In this document: piece by piece, positions 1-8,252 of the stretch
Numbering within the stretch: position 1 is the stretch's first letter
Layout of the letters: each line of letters starts with the position of its first letter
Assembly: GCA_934540955.1 (NCBI GenBank)
Contig: CAKTCY010000021.1
Span: forward strand, 1 to 29,310
DNA: 29,310 bases
Direction of reading: 5' to 3'
From: an uncultured Faecalibacterium sp.
GTDB lineage: Bacteria; Bacillota; Clostridia; Oscillospirales; Ruminococcaceae
Notes under the pieces: generated by a model
What the model saw: only the letters and a program-made list of their open reading frames with translations
What the model was told of the DNA's origin: nothing
Databases searched by the model: none
Translations under genes and position numbers: made by a program

Positions 1-1767
1 AATGGTGCGGGGGCTTGCCACAAAGATCTTGTTGTGCTGGGTGCGGCGCATCTTGTCCTGCTCCTCGTCCATCATCAACTCTTCGTAAAGCTTTTCGCCG
101 GGGCGCAGACCCACGATCTTGATCTCCATATTCACGCCCGGCTCGTAGCCGTAAAAACGAATCAGCTGCTTGGCAAGGTCCATAATGCGCACCGGCTCGC
201 CCATATCCAACACATAGATATTGCCGCTCTCTGCCAGCGCACCCGCCTGCAGCACCAGCTGGGCTGCCTCCGGGATGGTCATAAAATAGCGCACGATGTT
301 GGGGTCGGTCAGGGTGACCGGCCCGCCCTTTTTGATCTGGGCTTCAAACAGCGGGATGACGCTGCCGTGGCTGCCCAGCACGTTGCCGAACCGCACCGCC
401 ACGCACTTCATATCCGTGTTGCCCGCAAAGGTCTGGATGAGCATCTCGCAGATGCGCTTGGTGCAGCCCATGACGCTGGTGGGGTTCACGGCCTTATCGG
501 TGGAAAGCTGCACAAAGCGCTCCACCCCGTGCTCGCTGGCGCTGACCAGCAGGTTTTTCGTGCCCAGCACGTTGTTTTTTACGGCCTCGGCGGGGCTTAC
601 CTCCATCAGCGGAACGTGCTTGTGCGCCGCTGCGTGGAACACCACCGTGGGGTGATAGGTATCAAAAACCTCGTCCAGACGCTTTTTATCCCGGATGGAG
701 CCGATAAGCACCGTGACCGGAATATCGCGGCCGTACTTCTGCTGCAGCTCCATCAGCAGCTCGTAGGCGCAGTTTTCGTAGATATCAAAGATGAGCAGCT
801 TGCCGGGCTTGAAGCGCATGACCTGACGGCACAGCTCGCTGCCGATGGAGCCGCCGCCGCCCGTTACCAGCACCGTTTTACCGGTAAGGTAGCCGGAAAT
901 TTTATCGGTGTCCAGCGTGACCTCCTCGCGGGAGAGGAAGTCGGCGGGGTTCAGCTCACGGAACACCTCCTGCTGGGGTGCGCCGCTGCCCACCAGCTGC
1001 GGGTCGCTGAGCACCTGCACCGCACAATGGGTGCTGACACACAGATCGATGACGTGGCTCAGGCGGCTGCCCTTTAAGGTGGGGATGGCAATGATGATGC
1101 TGTGGATGCCGTAGCGCTTGCACAGCTCCGGGATCTCCTCCAGCGTACCCTTCACCGGCACACCGTGGATGGTCTGGTTCAGCTTTGCGGGGTCATCGTC
1201 CACCGCCACCACGGCGTGGCCGTATTCCTTGTTGGATTTGCACACGTTGATAGCCCATGCACCGGCTTCGCCCGCGCCCACGATCATCACCGGGCGGTTG
1301 GGGTCCTTGGCGGGCACTCGGCGCAGCCGCTCGCCCAGCGGATGGTTCAAGAACAGCCGCCAAGCCAAGCGGCTGCCGCCAACGAACAAAAAGATGAGCA
1401 CAGACGCCATGCAGTTGGCGGAATTGAACAGCACACCGTGGATAAAGCAGCGGTTCACCACATACACCACGGCGGTGGGCACAGCGATCATCCCGGCAAG
1501 GCGGAGCAGATCCCGCTCGCCGGCGTACTTCCACAGTACCGAGTACAGCCCGCCCGCCAGAAAGCTGACGATATACACCGCCACGATCCACGGCAGGTTT
1601 TCGTACAGCAGGGCGCGGTTGTGCGGCCACCACACGGCCTCCACAGCGCCATCTGCCCGCAGCAACAGAGCAAAATAAAAGCTGAATGCCACAATGGCTG
1701 CATCCAGCAGCACCAGCAGCGCACGGCGCAGCAGCACCTGCGGGGTATTCTTGGTTCTATCTTTCAC
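1..1767 (-). CDS. Membrane-bound nucleotide-sugar 4,6-dehydratase, CapD/FlaA1-like (3' end cut off)
   Basis: The reading frame stays open from a GTG start at 1767 to the window edge, giving 589 codons without a stop; the C-terminus is missing. GTG is chosen because AGAGGA lies six bases upstream and the protein then begins V/M-K-D-R-T-K directly before the first membrane segment. About four hydrophobic segments fill residues 10-120, followed by a first nucleotide-binding fold (VGAGEAGAW) and a second, catalytic Rossmann domain with GGGGSIGSE near residue 302. STDKA and M-G-C-T-K near residue 432 match the Met-x3-Lys catalytic pair of UDP-GlcNAc 4,6-dehydratases, which replaces the usual Tyr-x3-Lys. 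Family knowledge: these enzymes make 4-keto-6-deoxy sugars for capsule or glycan synthesis at the inner membrane face. The next gene upstream is a flippase, which fits. The exact sugar substrate cannot be told. Confidence 0.88.
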   Translation of the reverse strand, partial: MKDRTKNTPQVLLRRALLVLLDAAIVAFSFYFALLLRADGAVEAVWWPHNRALLYENLPWIVAVYIVSFLAGGLYSVLWKYAGERDLLRLAGMIAVPTAVVYVVNRCFIHGVLFNSANCMASVLIFLFVGGSRLAWRLFLNHPLGERLRRVPAKDPNRPVMIVGAGEAGAWAINVCKSNKEYGHAVVAVDDDPAKLNQTIHGVPVKGTLEEIPELCKRYGIHSIIIAIPTLKGSRLSHVIDLCVSTHCAVQVLSDPQLVGSGAPQQEVFRELNPADFLSREEVTLDTDKISGYLTGKTVLVTGGGGSIGSELCRQVMRFKPGKLLIFDIYENCAYELLMELQQKYGRDIPVTVLIGSIRDKKRLDEVFDTYHPTVVFHAAAHKHVPLMEVSPAEAVKNNVLGTKNLLVSASEHGVERFVQLSTDKAVNPTSVMGCTKRICEMLIQTFAGNTDMKCVAVRFGNVLGSHGSVIPLFEAQIKKGGPVTLTDPNIVRYFMTIPEAAQLVLQAGALAESGNIYVLDMGEPVRIMDLAKQLIRFYGYEPGVNMEIKIVGLRPGEKLYEELMMDEEQDKMRRTQHNKIFVASPRTI

Positions 1768-1790
1768 TTACGATCCTCTTTTTTCCTCTC

Positions 1791-1851
1791 AGCGCGGGAC
1801 GCTTTGCCCCCTGCGCTGCTTTTTCGGCAGTGCTCCCCCGGCAATGCCGAA
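1791..1851 (-). other. Two potential hairpins in the dehydratase leader
   Basis: TTCGGCA (1823-1829) pairs with TGCCGAA (1845-1851), and CAGCGC (1791-1796) with GCGCTG (1813-1818). Neither is followed by a U-tract on the minus strand, so they do not look like terminators. Function unknown. Confidence 0.35.
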
Positions 1852-1872
1852 GGGATACAGCTACACGTTTGT

Positions 1873-1901
1873 ATTATACTCACAATCCCCGCCTGTGTCC
1901 A
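1873..1901 (-). promoter_or_regulatory. Promoter for the 4,6-dehydratase gene
   Basis: On the minus strand TGGACA (1896-1901) and TATAAT (1873-1878) are separated by exactly 17 bases. Transcription would start near 1866, leaving a leader of about 100 bases before the GTG at 1767. This gives the dehydratase a promoter separate from the flippase upstream. Confidence 0.65.
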
Positions 1902-1918
1902 GAAAATTTACGTTTTTA

Positions 1919-3484
1919 TCACTTTCCCCTGTTATTCCCGGTCCTTGCCTGCCGCAGCACCGCCCGCACCTCCTCCCAAAGCCCCAGCGGCAGCGCCGCC
2001 AGCAAAAACACGATGGCCGTCACCGTGCCGCCCGCCGTCAGCACTGCAAGCTGTTCCCAGAGCCCCTGTGCCGGAAAGCCCGCCAGCGCCCGGCGCACCC
2101 CCAACCCTGCCGCACCGGCGGCGGCGGCAGCCAGCAGCGGCGCACCCAGCCAGCGCCGGAAGGCGTGCCCTGTACCGCTGGAAAGCAGCAGCCGCCCGGT
2201 GTTGGCTGCGCAGGTGTAAAGGCTGGAAAGCAGGATGACCGCCAGAAAGCCCCGCATCCCGTACCGGGGCAGCAGCACCGTCACCCCGCCAATGCGCAGC
2301 ACCGCGTCCCACACGCTGTACCGGAAGGCGGCCTTCTGCTCCCCGATGCCCTTCATGGCGCCGTCCACCATGCTTTCCAGATACATCAGCGGCATGGCCG
2401 GGGCAAGGGTCTCCAGATAGAACCCGGCCTCCGGGCTGTGGTAGAGCAGCTGCGCCAGCGGCCTGCCCCACACCCAGAACAGCGTGCCCGCCAGCGCGGA
2501 GAAATATCCCGTAAGCCGCAGCATCCGGTCCAGCAGGGCATTCAGCCGGGCGGTCTGTCCCTCGATATGCGCCTGCGTGATCTCCGGCATTAGCAAAACC
2601 GCCAGACTGCCCAGCAGCCCAAAGGGAAAATTGAGCAGCGGCAGCGCCATGCCCTTTAAGGTGCCGTACTGCTCCAGCGCAGCGGTGCGCCCGCCGGAGG
2701 CCGCCAGATACACCGCAAGGCAGGCGGGCACCAGCATATTCTCGGCGGTGTGCAGCGCGCTGGAAAGCGCCCTGCCGCCCTCCACCGGCCACAGGATGTC
2801 CCACAGCCGCCGGGACACCTCCCTTGGCGGGCGCGGCGCTGTGCTGCCGAAGCAGCGTGCCGCCTCCCGCCGGTAAAACAGTGCCATCAGGGCGGTGGAT
2901 ACGGCCTCGCTCAGGGCGGTAGCAGCCAGCACCAGCGCACAGCGGCTGCCGTCCGGCCAGCCCTGCGTGCGGGAAAGCGCCCACACCACCGCGGCAATGC
3001 GCACCGCCTGCTCTGCCAGCTGGCTGAGCACGTTGGGCTCCACCCGACGCCGCGCCAGAAAAAAGCCGCGCAGCACCGCAGAGATGGCCATCCACGGCAG
3101 CCCCAGTGCCGAGGTGCGCAGCGCGGCAGCGGCGCGGACATCCCCAAGCCACCATTTTGCCGCAAGGCCTGCAGTGGCAAGCTGGGCGACCATGGCAAGC
3201 CCGCCCAGCGCAAGCCCTGCCAGCACCAGCCGCACCAGCATCCCGCGCGCAGCGGCCTTATCTCGGCTGAGCTCCTCGGTCAGCAAGCGGGTAGCCGCCA
3301 CCGAGATGCCCGCCGTAGCCAGCGTGACGAACAGCCCGTACACCGCCAGCACCAGCTGATACAGCCCCATGCCCGCCCCGCCCAGGGCGTTTGCCAGCCA
3401 GATGCGCAGCCCCAGCCCAGCCAGCCGCAGCGCCACGTCCGAGCCGGTAAGCAGCGCCGCATTTTTAAAGTAGTTCTGCCGCAC
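1919..3484 (-). CDS. Polysaccharide/lipid-linked oligosaccharide flippase (Wzx/SpoVB-like, MATE-fold)
   Basis: The 521-residue protein is almost entirely hydrophobic with about 13-14 predicted membrane segments. Its N-terminus (RQNYFKNAALLTGSDVALR) resembles the polysaccharide biosynthesis/SpoVB branch of the MVF (MurJ-Wzx) exporter group. Family role: moving a lipid-linked sugar or cell-wall precursor across the membrane. The start is GTG at 3484, preceded by GGGGGAGG at good distance; no ATG fits. The downstream neighbour is a nucleotide-sugar dehydratase, supporting a surface-glycan role, though Clostridia also use SpoVB-like paralogues in sporulation and this cannot be separated here. Alanine and leucine codons are strongly GC-ending. 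No terminator is obvious after the stop, so some read-through into the dehydratase gene is possible. Confidence 0.8.
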   Translation of the reverse strand: MRQNYFKNAALLTGSDVALRLAGLGLRIWLANALGGAGMGLYQLVLAVYGLFVTLATAGISVAATRLLTEELSRDKAAARGMLVRLVLAGLALGGLAMVAQLATAGLAAKWWLGDVRAAAALRTSALGLPWMAISAVLRGFFLARRRVEPNVLSQLAEQAVRIAAVVWALSRTQGWPDGSRCALVLAATALSEAVSTALMALFYRREAARCFGSTAPRPPREVSRRLWDILWPVEGGRALSSALHTAENMLVPACLAVYLAASGGRTAALEQYGTLKGMALPLLNFPFGLLGSLAVLLMPEITQAHIEGQTARLNALLDRMLRLTGYFSALAGTLFWVWGRPLAQLLYHSPEAGFYLETLAPAMPLMYLESMVDGAMKGIGEQKAAFRYSVWDAVLRIGGVTVLLPRYGMRGFLAVILLSSLYTCAANTGRLLLSSGTGHAFRRWLGAPLLAAAAAGAAGLGVRRALAGFPAQGLWEQLAVLTAGGTVTAIVFLLAALPLGLWEEVRAVLRQARTGNNRGK

Positions 3485-3566
3485 CCTGCACCTCCCCCTG
3501 CCCCGGAACGGGCGTTCACGGTTCAGCCTATGCAGCGGCTTTGCAAAACATGAGCGGCACTATGGG

Positions 3567-3595
3567 TTGTTTCTGCGCACTTTTTATGGTATAGT
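3567..3595 (+). promoter_or_regulatory. Promoter for the Mrp/NBP35 gene
   Basis: TTGTTT (3567-3572), a 17-base spacer and TATAGT (3590-3595), with an extended -10 TGG directly before it. Transcription would start near 3602, giving a leader of about 90 bases. Confidence 0.7.
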
Positions 3596-3640
3596 TAACA
3601 GTGGTCAGGCAGGGCGCAAGCCCCCGCCTGTATTTTGAGC

Positions 3641-3692
3641 AAGGAGGAAGCGCACCGCCCGGGTCCTGCCCCTGCCGTGCGCGACAAAGAGA
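3641..3692 (+). promoter_or_regulatory. Distant Shine-Dalgarno with hairpin spacer before the Mrp start
   Basis: The only strong ribosome binding sequence, AAGGAGGAA (3641-3649), lies 43 bases before the ATG at 3693, far beyond the usual 5-10. GCGCAC (3650-3655) and GTGCGC (3677-3682) are perfect inverted repeats filling the gap; folding them leaves only 10 unpaired bases (3683-3692) before the ATG. The reading frame is open upstream only to 3639 and has no ATG, GTG or TTG there, so an earlier conventional start does not solve the spacing. Confidence 0.6.
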
Positions 3693-4526
3693 ATGAGCGA
3701 AGAATGTACCCATGACTGCTCTAATTGCAGTGCAGCCTGTTCTTCCCGCGATGCCGCTCCGCAGCACGATGCCCCCAACCCTCACAGCCGCGTGAAAAAG
3801 GTCATCGGCGTTGTTTCCGGCAAGGGCGGCGTGGGCAAGAGCATGACCAGCGCCCTGCTGGCCTGTGCCATGGCCCGCCGCGGCTACCACTGCGGCATTC
3901 TGGATGCCGATATCACCGGCCCGTCCATCCCCAAGCTGTTCGGCATCCATGGCCGTGCCATGGCGGACGACAAGGGCTGCTGGCCCATCCAGAGCCGCAT
4001 GGGCATTGATGTGATGAGCATCAACCTGCTGGTGGAGAACGAGGAAGACCCCGTTGTGTGGCGCGGCCCGGTCATTGCCGGTGCGGTCAAGCAGTTCTGG
4101 ACCGATGTGGTGTGGAAGGACGTGGATTTCCTGTTCGTGGATATGCCCCCGGGCACCGGTGATGTGCCCCTGACCGTGTTCCAGAGCCTGCCGGTGGACG
4201 GCATCGTTGTGGTGGCAAGCCCGCAGGAGCTGGTAAGCATGATCGTGGCAAAGGCCGTGAACATGGCCGAGATGATGAAGGTGCCCATGCTGGGCATCGT
4301 GGAGAACATGAGCTACATCGTCTGCCCGGACTGCGGCAAGCACATCAATGTGTTTGGCAACAGCCACGTGGACGAGGTTGCCGCAAAGCATCACCTGCCT
4401 GTGCTGGCCAAGTGCCCCATCGACCCCCAGCTGGCCCAGCTTTCCGACGCCGGTATGATCGAGACCTACGGCGGCGAATTTTTGGAAGGCGCAGCAGACG
4501 CCTGCGAAAAGCTGCTGAAGAAGTAA
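3693..4526 (+). CDS. Mrp/NBP35-family iron-sulfur cluster carrier ATPase
   Basis: This 277-residue cytosolic P-loop ATPase carries the deviant Walker A motif GKGGVGKS at residues 43-50, Walker B-like FLFVDMPPGTGD near 147-157, and a C-terminal CPDC pair (Cys211 and Cys214) that in this family holds a bridging [4Fe-4S] cluster at the dimer interface. A short Cys-rich head (Cys5, 9, 12, 16) resembles the extra N-terminal cluster site of NBP35-type members and supports the ATG at 3693. Family role: assembly and transfer of Fe-S clusters to apo-proteins. The gene stands alone between its own promoter and terminator, just upstream of GDH, Hcp and GOGAT; the latter two are Fe-S enzymes, but a specific link is inference. 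ApbC is another name for this family. Confidence 0.93.
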   Translation: MSEECTHDCSNCSAACSSRDAAPQHDAPNPHSRVKKVIGVVSGKGGVGKSMTSALLACAMARRGYHCGILDADITGPSIPKLFGIHGRAMADDKGCWPIQSRMGIDVMSINLLVENEEDPVVWRGPVIAGAVKQFWTDVVWKDVDFLFVDMPPGTGDVPLTVFQSLPVDGIVVVASPQELVSMIVAKAVNMAEMMKVPMLGIVENMSYIVCPDCGKHINVFGNSHVDEVAAKHHLPVLAKCPIDPQLAQLSDAGMIETYGGEFLEGAADACEKLLKK

Positions 4527-4534
4527 TGCACCTT

Positions 4535-4565
4535 GCCCTGTGCCCGTTGTGACACAGGGCTTTTT
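4535..4565 (+). terminator. Intrinsic terminator after the Mrp gene
   Basis: GCCCTGTG (4535-4542) pairs perfectly with CACAGGGC (4553-4560) around a 10-base loop, followed by TTTTT. It begins 8 bases after the stop codon. Confidence 0.9.
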
Positions 4566-4682
4566 GCTTAGATATGCCTGCCGCAGTGCAAAAGACATTC
4601 TTTTCCGTGCGGCTTTGGGGCGGCAGCGCACTTTAAAAAACAAGGTTCGCAGCGCATTCCGGCTTTTAATTTTCGTTTTGTG

Positions 4683-4727
4683 AAGCAGCTGTTACTTTTT
4701 ATCTGTTTTTTTAAACAGATTCTGCTT
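4683..4727 (+). promoter_or_regulatory. Palindrome upstream of the gdhA promoter, possible operator
   Basis: ATCTGTTT (4701-4708) and AAACAGAT (4713-4720) form a perfect 8-base inverted repeat around TTTT; AAGCAG (4683-4688) and CTGCTT (4722-4727) flank it as a second inverted pair. It ends 7 bases before the gdhA -35 box. It could be a regulator-binding site or a weak hairpin. The rest of the 393-base gap holds the mrp terminator, this palindrome, the gdhA promoter and its leader; I see no gene in 4566-4682. Confidence 0.45.
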
Positions 4728-4734
4728 TTTGCTA

Positions 4735-4763
4735 TTGTAAAACCCACCGCAAAGCTTTATAAT
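4735..4763 (+). promoter_or_regulatory. gdhA promoter
   Basis: TTGTAA (4735-4740), 17-base spacer, perfect TATAAT (4758-4763). Transcription would start near 4770, about 150 bases before the gdhA ATG. Confidence 0.75.
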
Positions 4764-4773
4764 AGTAAAGTAA

Positions 4774-4868
4774 GCATTGCCCGCCATTGCGGGCGTGCCA
4801 TGCAAGCATGGAGAACCGGAAGCGCCCGGCATCTGCAAGGATACCCCCGCTGTGCGGCGGGCAGGGGC
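4774..4868 (+). other. Structured gdhA 5' leader
   Basis: Successive hairpins can be drawn: GCCCGC (4779-4784) with GCGGGC (4789-4794), extended by GCA/TGC at 4774-4776 and 4796-4798; CCATG (4798-4802) with CATGG (4807-4811); CCGG (4816-4819) with CCGG (4826-4829); CCGC (4847-4850) with GCGG (4854-4857), closed by CCC/GGG. No U-tract follows and AAAAGGAG (4903-4910) is left free. I do not recognise a known riboswitch class. Confidence 0.4.
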
Positions 4869-4892
4869 ATTTCCGCTTTTTCAAATTTATAG

Positions 4893-6272
<1,380 letters not shown>

Positions 6273-6291
6273 TTTCCATAGCATTTTCAAA

Positions 6292-6322
6292 GGGCTGCGT
6301 CCGGCTGGGCGCGGCCCTTTTT
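6292..6322 (+). terminator. gdhA terminator
   Basis: GGGCTGCG (6292-6299) pairs with CGCGGCCC (6310-6317), with one G-U pair, followed by TTTTTG. It starts 19 bases after the gdhA stop. Confidence 0.85.
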
Positions 6323-6324
6323 GT

Positions 6325-6353
6325 TTGCGCCATCCTGCCGGGCTGTGTATAAA
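6325..6353 (+). promoter_or_regulatory. Possible hcp promoter
   Basis: TTGCGC (6325-6330), 17 bases, TATAAA (6348-6353), directly after the gdhA terminator. The -35 box is imperfect. Between it and the start lies a short inverted pair ATAC/GTAT, too small to call as an operator. Confidence 0.5.
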
Positions 6354-6407
6354 ATCCCATGCTATCACCCATACTCCCGGTATCTTCTGCTGGAAAAGGA
6401 GTATTTT

Positions 6408-7985
6408 ATGGACGAACGGATGTTTTGTTTTCAATGTGAGCAGGCGGCCAACTGCACAGCCTGCACCGGTGCCGCAGGCGTGTGCGGCAAATCGGCGGAC
6501 ACTGCCGCCGCGCAGGACCGGCTCACCGGGGCGCTGATCGCCTGCGCCGGGCAGCTGCTGGCGGACGGGCAGTCTCCTTCTGCCCAGCAGGCCATGCTGC
6601 TGATGCAGGGGCTGTTCACCACCATTACCAACGTAAACTTTGACGCAGGCACCGTGGACGAGCTGACCGCAAAGGTGCGCGCCGCCTGCCCTGCCGCCGG
6701 GCCGGGCTACAATATGCAGCTGCTCTGGCATGAACCGGACGCAGACGTGCGCAGCCTGAAAAGCTTTGTCCTGTTCAGTCTGCGCGGCATGGCGGCTTAC
6801 AACTATCACGCCCGGGTGCTGGGCCATGTTGACCCGGAGCTGGACCGCTTTTTCTGCACGGCACTGGATGCCATCTCCCGCCCGCTCTCCATGGAGGAGC
6901 TGTGGGCGCTGGTGCAGAAAACCGGCGAGGCCAGCTACCGCTGCATGGAGCTGCTGGATGCTGCCAATACCGGTGCCTACGGCGACCCGGAGCCAGTGGA
7001 GGTGCCGCTGACCATTGAAAAGGGGCCGTTCATCGTGGTTTCGGGCCATGACCTGTACGACATGAAATGCCTGCTGGAACAGACGAAGGATAAGGGCATC
7101 AATATCTACACCCACTCGGAAATGCTACCCGCCCACGGCTACCCGGAATTGAAGCAGAAGTACCCCCACCTCAAGGGCAACTTCGGCACCGCATGGCAGA
7201 ACCAGCAGACCGAGTTTGAGGATATCCCCGCGCCCATCCTGTTCACCACCAACTGCATCATGCCCCTGCGCGAAAGCTATTCTGACCGGGTGTTCACCAC
7301 CTCGGTGGTGTCCTATCCCGGCATCGTGCACATTGAGGAAGGGCGCGATTTTACACCGGTGATCGAAAAGGCGCTGGAGCTGGGCGGCTACAAGGAGGAT
7401 ACTCTTGTGCCCGGAATGAACGGCGGCAAAAGCGTCGTCACCGGCTTTGCGCGCAATGCTGTGCTCCAGCATGCGGGCGAGATCGTGCAGGCGGTGAAGG
7501 ACGGCAAGATCCGTCACTTCTTCCTTGTGGGCGGCTGCGACGGCACGCGGCCCTCCCGCCGGTACTACACCGAGTTTGCCAAGCTCACACCGCAGAATAC
7601 GGTCATCCTGACACTGGCCTGCGGCAAGTTCCGGCTGAACGATCTGCCCTTGGGCAATGTGCCCGGCACGGAGCTGCCCCGCATTCTGGACGTGGGCCAG
7701 TGCAACGATGCCTACAGTGCCATCCGCATTGCGCTGGCTCTGGCCGATGCCTTTGGCTGCAGTGTAAACGAGCTGCCGCTCTCGCTGGTGCTGTGCTGGT
7801 TTGAGCAGAAGGCCGTGTGCATCCTCATCGCACTGCTGGCGCTGGGCATCAAGGGCATCCGGCTGGGGCCAACCCTGCCTGCTTTCCTCTCGCCGGGCGT
7901 TGTGGCTGCCCTGCAGCAAAAGTACGATTTAAAAGCCGTAACAGCACCGGAAAACGACCTGCAGGCCATTCTGGGCAGACATTGA
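6408..7985 (+). CDS. hcp: Hybrid-cluster protein (hydroxylamine reductase)
   Basis: The 525-residue protein starts at the ATG at 6408, preceded by AAAAGGAG and followed by the diagnostic N-terminus MFCFQCEQAANC. Cysteines 7, 10, 19 and 26 (x2, x8, x6 spacing) supply the proximal Fe-S cluster; most anaerobe enzymes have x5 in the last gap, so one residue is extra. Hybrid-cluster ligands are recognisable further on in TTNCIMPLRES, GGCDGTRPSRR, ACGKFRLN, VGQCNDAYSA and LCWFEQKAV. Family knowledge: Hcp reduces hydroxylamine to ammonia in vitro and acts as an NO reductase or nitrosative-stress enzyme in vivo. No Hcr reductase is adjacent. An upstream in-frame extension exists but lacks the family N-terminus. 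Its place between gdhA and gltBD may link NO or hydroxylamine detoxification with ammonia assimilation (inference). Confidence 0.96.
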   Translation: MDERMFCFQCEQAANCTACTGAAGVCGKSADTAAAQDRLTGALIACAGQLLADGQSPSAQQAMLLMQGLFTTITNVNFDAGTVDELTAKVRAACPAAGPGYNMQLLWHEPDADVRSLKSFVLFSLRGMAAYNYHARVLGHVDPELDRFFCTALDAISRPLSMEELWALVQKTGEASYRCMELLDAANTGAYGDPEPVEVPLTIEKGPFIVVSGHDLYDMKCLLEQTKDKGINIYTHSEMLPAHGYPELKQKYPHLKGNFGTAWQNQQTEFEDIPAPILFTTNCIMPLRESYSDRVFTTSVVSYPGIVHIEEGRDFTPVIEKALELGGYKEDTLVPGMNGGKSVVTGFARNAVLQHAGEIVQAVKDGKIRHFFLVGGCDGTRPSRRYYTEFAKLTPQNTVILTLACGKFRLNDLPLGNVPGTELPRILDVGQCNDAYSAIRIALALADAFGCSVNELPLSLVLCWFEQKAVCILIALLALGIKGIRLGPTLPAFLSPGVVAALQQKYDLKAVTAPENDLQAILGRH

Positions 7986-8018
7986 GCCAGCGCTGTTCTC
8001 ACTATGACTACAACTGAC

Positions 8019-8035
8019 CGCCGTACGCGGCGTTT
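8019..8035 (+). terminator. Weak terminator-like hairpin after hcp
   Basis: CGCCG (8019-8023) pairs with CGGCG (8028-8032) around TACG, followed by only three Ts. It is short, so hcp transcripts may read through to the strong hairpin at 8131-8169. Confidence 0.4.
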
Positions 8036-8055
8036 CGCACAAGAAGTGGTGTAAA

Positions 8056-8083
8056 GCAGTTGTCATATTTGGTGCAGCTGTCA
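8056..8083 (+). promoter_or_regulatory. Tandem repeat just upstream of the gltB promoter
   Basis: GCAGTTGTCA (8056-8065) and GCAGCTGTCA (8074-8083) match in 9 of 10 bases, 18 bases apart, the second ending one base before the -35 box. This is a typical place for an activator. No regulator gene is adjacent to gltB, so the binding protein is unknown. Confidence 0.5.
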
Positions 8084-8084
8084 C

Positions 8085-8112
8085 TTGAAGATTTTTCAGG
8101 AATCTGTATAAT
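8085..8112 (+). promoter_or_regulatory. gltB promoter
   Basis: TTGAAG (8085-8090), 16-base spacer, perfect TATAAT (8107-8112). Start of transcription is expected near 8119, only about 12 bases before a strong terminator hairpin. Confidence 0.7.
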
Positions 8113-8121
8113 ATCAGGTAT

Positions 8122-8180
8122 CGGAACAAAGGCGTTCCGCAGGGGCATCCTATGCCCTTGCGGGGCGTCTTTTTCTTTTT
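8122..8180 (+). terminator. Leader terminator with competing antiterminator hairpin before gltB
   Basis: GGCGTTCC... (8131-8148) pairs over 18 positions with 8152-8169, using four G-U pairs and a three-base apical loop, and is followed by TTTTTCTTTTT (8170-8180). The bases 8134-8139 (GTTCCG) of its left arm can instead pair perfectly with CGGAAC (8122-8127), which would block the terminator. Lying after the promoter and 73 bases before the gltB ATG, this looks like an attenuator; it could also simply end hcp transcripts or define a small RNA of about 60 bases. Confidence 0.7.
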
Positions 8181-8194
8181 GCAGGGGATAAAAA

Positions 8195-8214
8195 GCTGCG
8201 GAGGGTGCCGCAGC
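8195..8214 (+). other. Second perfect hairpin in the gltB leader
   Basis: GCTGCGG (8195-8201) pairs with CCGCAGC (8208-8214); the six-base loop contains AGGG. No U-tract follows. It lies after the leader terminator and 38 bases before the gltB ATG, so it may affect translation or RNA stability. Confidence 0.4.
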
Positions 8215-8252
8215 CCCCGGTAAGCAAACAAGTAAAAAGGATGGGAAAGACT

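Noticed and set aside
34..2238. Plus-strand open frames over the dehydratase gene
   Set aside because: The minus strand encodes a clear CapD-like protein through the whole stretch; the plus-strand translations have no recognisable content.
3677..3715. Short GTG-started leader peptide before the Mrp gene
   Set aside because: It would be 12 codons, sits 27 bases from the Shine-Dalgarno sequence and overlaps the Mrp start with no sign of conservation.
6355..6407. NsrR- or HcpR-type operator upstream of hcp
   Set aside because: Only a short ATAC/GTAT pair is present; it does not match either regulator's known motif well enough.
8195..8214. T-box-like GGAGGGTGCCGCAG in the gltB leader
   Set aside because: The conserved T-box core AGGGTGGNACCGCG is not met, the element lies after and not before the terminator, and there is no room for a specifier stem between promoter and terminator.
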